64,000 bases of DNA from Adenanthera pavonina (Eukaryota > Streptophyta > Magnoliopsida > Fabales > Fabaceae). Where the stretch lies: NCBI GenBank assembly GCA_026686845.1, contig JAIVEN010000012.1, positions 1,118,501 to 1,182,500 of the forward strand, given 5' to 3'. Shown here piece by piece: positions 63,201 to 64,000 of the stretch. The notes under the pieces are model-generated. The model saw nothing but the letters and a program-made list of their open reading frames with translations. It was not told the DNA's origin and searched no databases. The first letter of the stretch is position 1; each line of letters opens with the position of its first letter. The position numbers were made by a program, and so were the translations under genes.

Positions 63201-64000
63201 TATTCATTTTTATTACCTTTTCATAATAAAAGAATAATAATAAAATGGTGGAAACCAAAGCTATTCATTTTCTTCCAAGTTCTTATCTGTTTTGCTTATC
63301 CACCCCGAGTGGTAACACTGTGGGTATTTAAGTATTAATCAGTAACTTGTGAGTAATAAAGTCACCACATATGCTGATTATTATTTTTCAAAACATACGT
63401 AGTGATCACATTTTTGTATCCCTGTTTTAGGTGTTAAAAGGATTTTATTAAAAAAAAATATATATTTGTACAAAAAAAATTATTTGTTTTCTTTGAACTT
63501 TTTGTGCCTTTTTATCTCGAGTGACACCACCGTGGACATTTAGGTATCAATGGGTATATTGTGAGTGATAAAGTCACCACATGAGCCGATTGATTTTATT
63601 TTGCAAAAATAAAATTGTTTTCAAATATTTCCTTTTCAAACCAAAATAAAATGTCCAAATCGCACATAATTTTAATCATATTTTTTAAATTGAGGAAAAA
63701 AAACACATCTTCTCTTTTAGAAGTTGATTGAACCAAAAATAAATAAATGAAAAGAGCAAATAATGGGAATTAATCTACCTTTTACAAATTAAAACATACC
63801 AACCAATTCTGAAAATTATTTTCTTTGTAGAAAAACAAAATTATTTTCTATAAACCTCTCTTTTCAAAGAATATATAAAATAAGAAAATACTAACCCAGT
63901 GATACGCATTTTTAGTCAGAACTACGTTGACTTTTTTCCTTGTTGCAGGGTACGTAGGCCCCAGACTCTAACTCTGGGTCAAGTCTACTTTTGCAAATAA
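60227..64000 (+). repeat. Tat/gypsy-type 3' LTR, at least 3.77 kb, runs off the window
   Basis: Starts tgtgaacaccccattttgtc right after the polypurine tract. It contains a purine-rich zone with six hairpins (60471-60895), a TATA-like ctataagag at 61211-61219, and from 62145 the inverted counterpart of the left arm, including the ggtacgtaggccccagactc phrase at about 63950. Very long LTRs are known in the Tat lineage. The overlapping frames in the purine-rich zone are compositional. Confidence 0.75.
60471..60895. repeat. Six hairpins on a GAGCCC/GGGCTC motif
   Basis: Inverted repeats at 60471-60494 (9-bp arms cacgagccc/gggctcgtg), 60511-60526, 60547-60562 (one mismatch), 60659-60673, 60844-60859 and 60881-60895, each with a 3- to 6-base loop. 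They lie upstream of the LTR's TATA-like sequence. Confidence 0.85.

Noticed and set aside
1..64000. A new multi-gene defence or biosynthetic system
   Set aside because: Only one intact host gene is visible; no conserved gene cluster links it to its neighbours, which are transposons and pseudogenes.

Overview
This is nuclear DNA from a flowering plant, almost certainly a eudicot: AT-rich, intron-bearing, and dominated by plant-type transposable elements (Ty1/copia, Ty3/gypsy chromovirus and Tat-like LTR elements, L1-type LINEs, hAT, MULE-like and CACTA-like DNA elements) plus plant F-box relatives. The species cannot be named from the sequence. I see one apparently intact host gene; everything else that codes is a transposon gene, a pseudogene or a fragment. 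No tRNA, rRNA or CRISPR array was recognised.

Layout. 1-5896: a Ty1/copia element in plus orientation; the window opens 215 bp inside its 5' LTR. Its LTRs differ at one position in 566 bp, yet the polyprotein frame has two in-frame stops and the third catalytic acid of the integrase is replaced by Lys. 5990-7191: a three-exon 2-oxoglutarate/Fe(II) dioxygenase gene (AOP-like) with all iron and 2OG ligands; the copia 3' LTR ends 93 bp before its ATG and 20 bp before its TATA box. 7.2-22.6 kb: transposon remnants, including a 1.39-kb foldback element, a CACTA-like end, a 1.87-kb solo LTR and a related LTR fragment, a minus-strand gypsy tail, a chromovirus 3' end with a 2-kb LTR, and a 730-bp MULE-like element with a perfect 9-bp target duplication. 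22.6-35.6 kb: LINE and F-box debris. A 5'-truncated LINE with a 16-bp target duplication sits inside the reverse-transcriptase zinc-binding region of another LINE; two F-box pseudogene copies lie in a roughly 1.9-kb tandem duplication; RNase H fragments and a small hAT-like element follow. 35668-41917: a complete-ended 6.25-kb hAT element with a decayed BED/hAT transposase. 42-48.7 kb: AT-rich and gypsy-like sequence with a 491-bp hAT-type MITE. 48.7-51.7 kb: a minus-strand copia solo LTR flanked by a 144-bp duplication of the 3' end of another F-box pseudogene. 54.2-55.6 kb: CACTA-like subterminal repeats next to an unrecognised gene fragment. 56.7-64 kb: two long Tat/gypsy LTR copies in opposite orientations, forming arms of at least 1.84 kb around a 3.2-kb spacer; the plus-strand LTR carries six hairpins built on one GAGCCC/GGGCTC motif.

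How it works together. There is no multi-gene pathway. The functional interest is the dioxygenase gene with a very young, same-strand LTR replacing its distal promoter. The rest is a layered record of insertions, several with readable target-site duplications. I did not find convincing evidence of a new multi-gene biological system; the most unusual mechanistic hints are the missing standard primer-binding site of the copia element together with a 12-nt self-complementary match next to its LTR, and the inter-element recombination footprint around the solo LTR at 48.9 kb.
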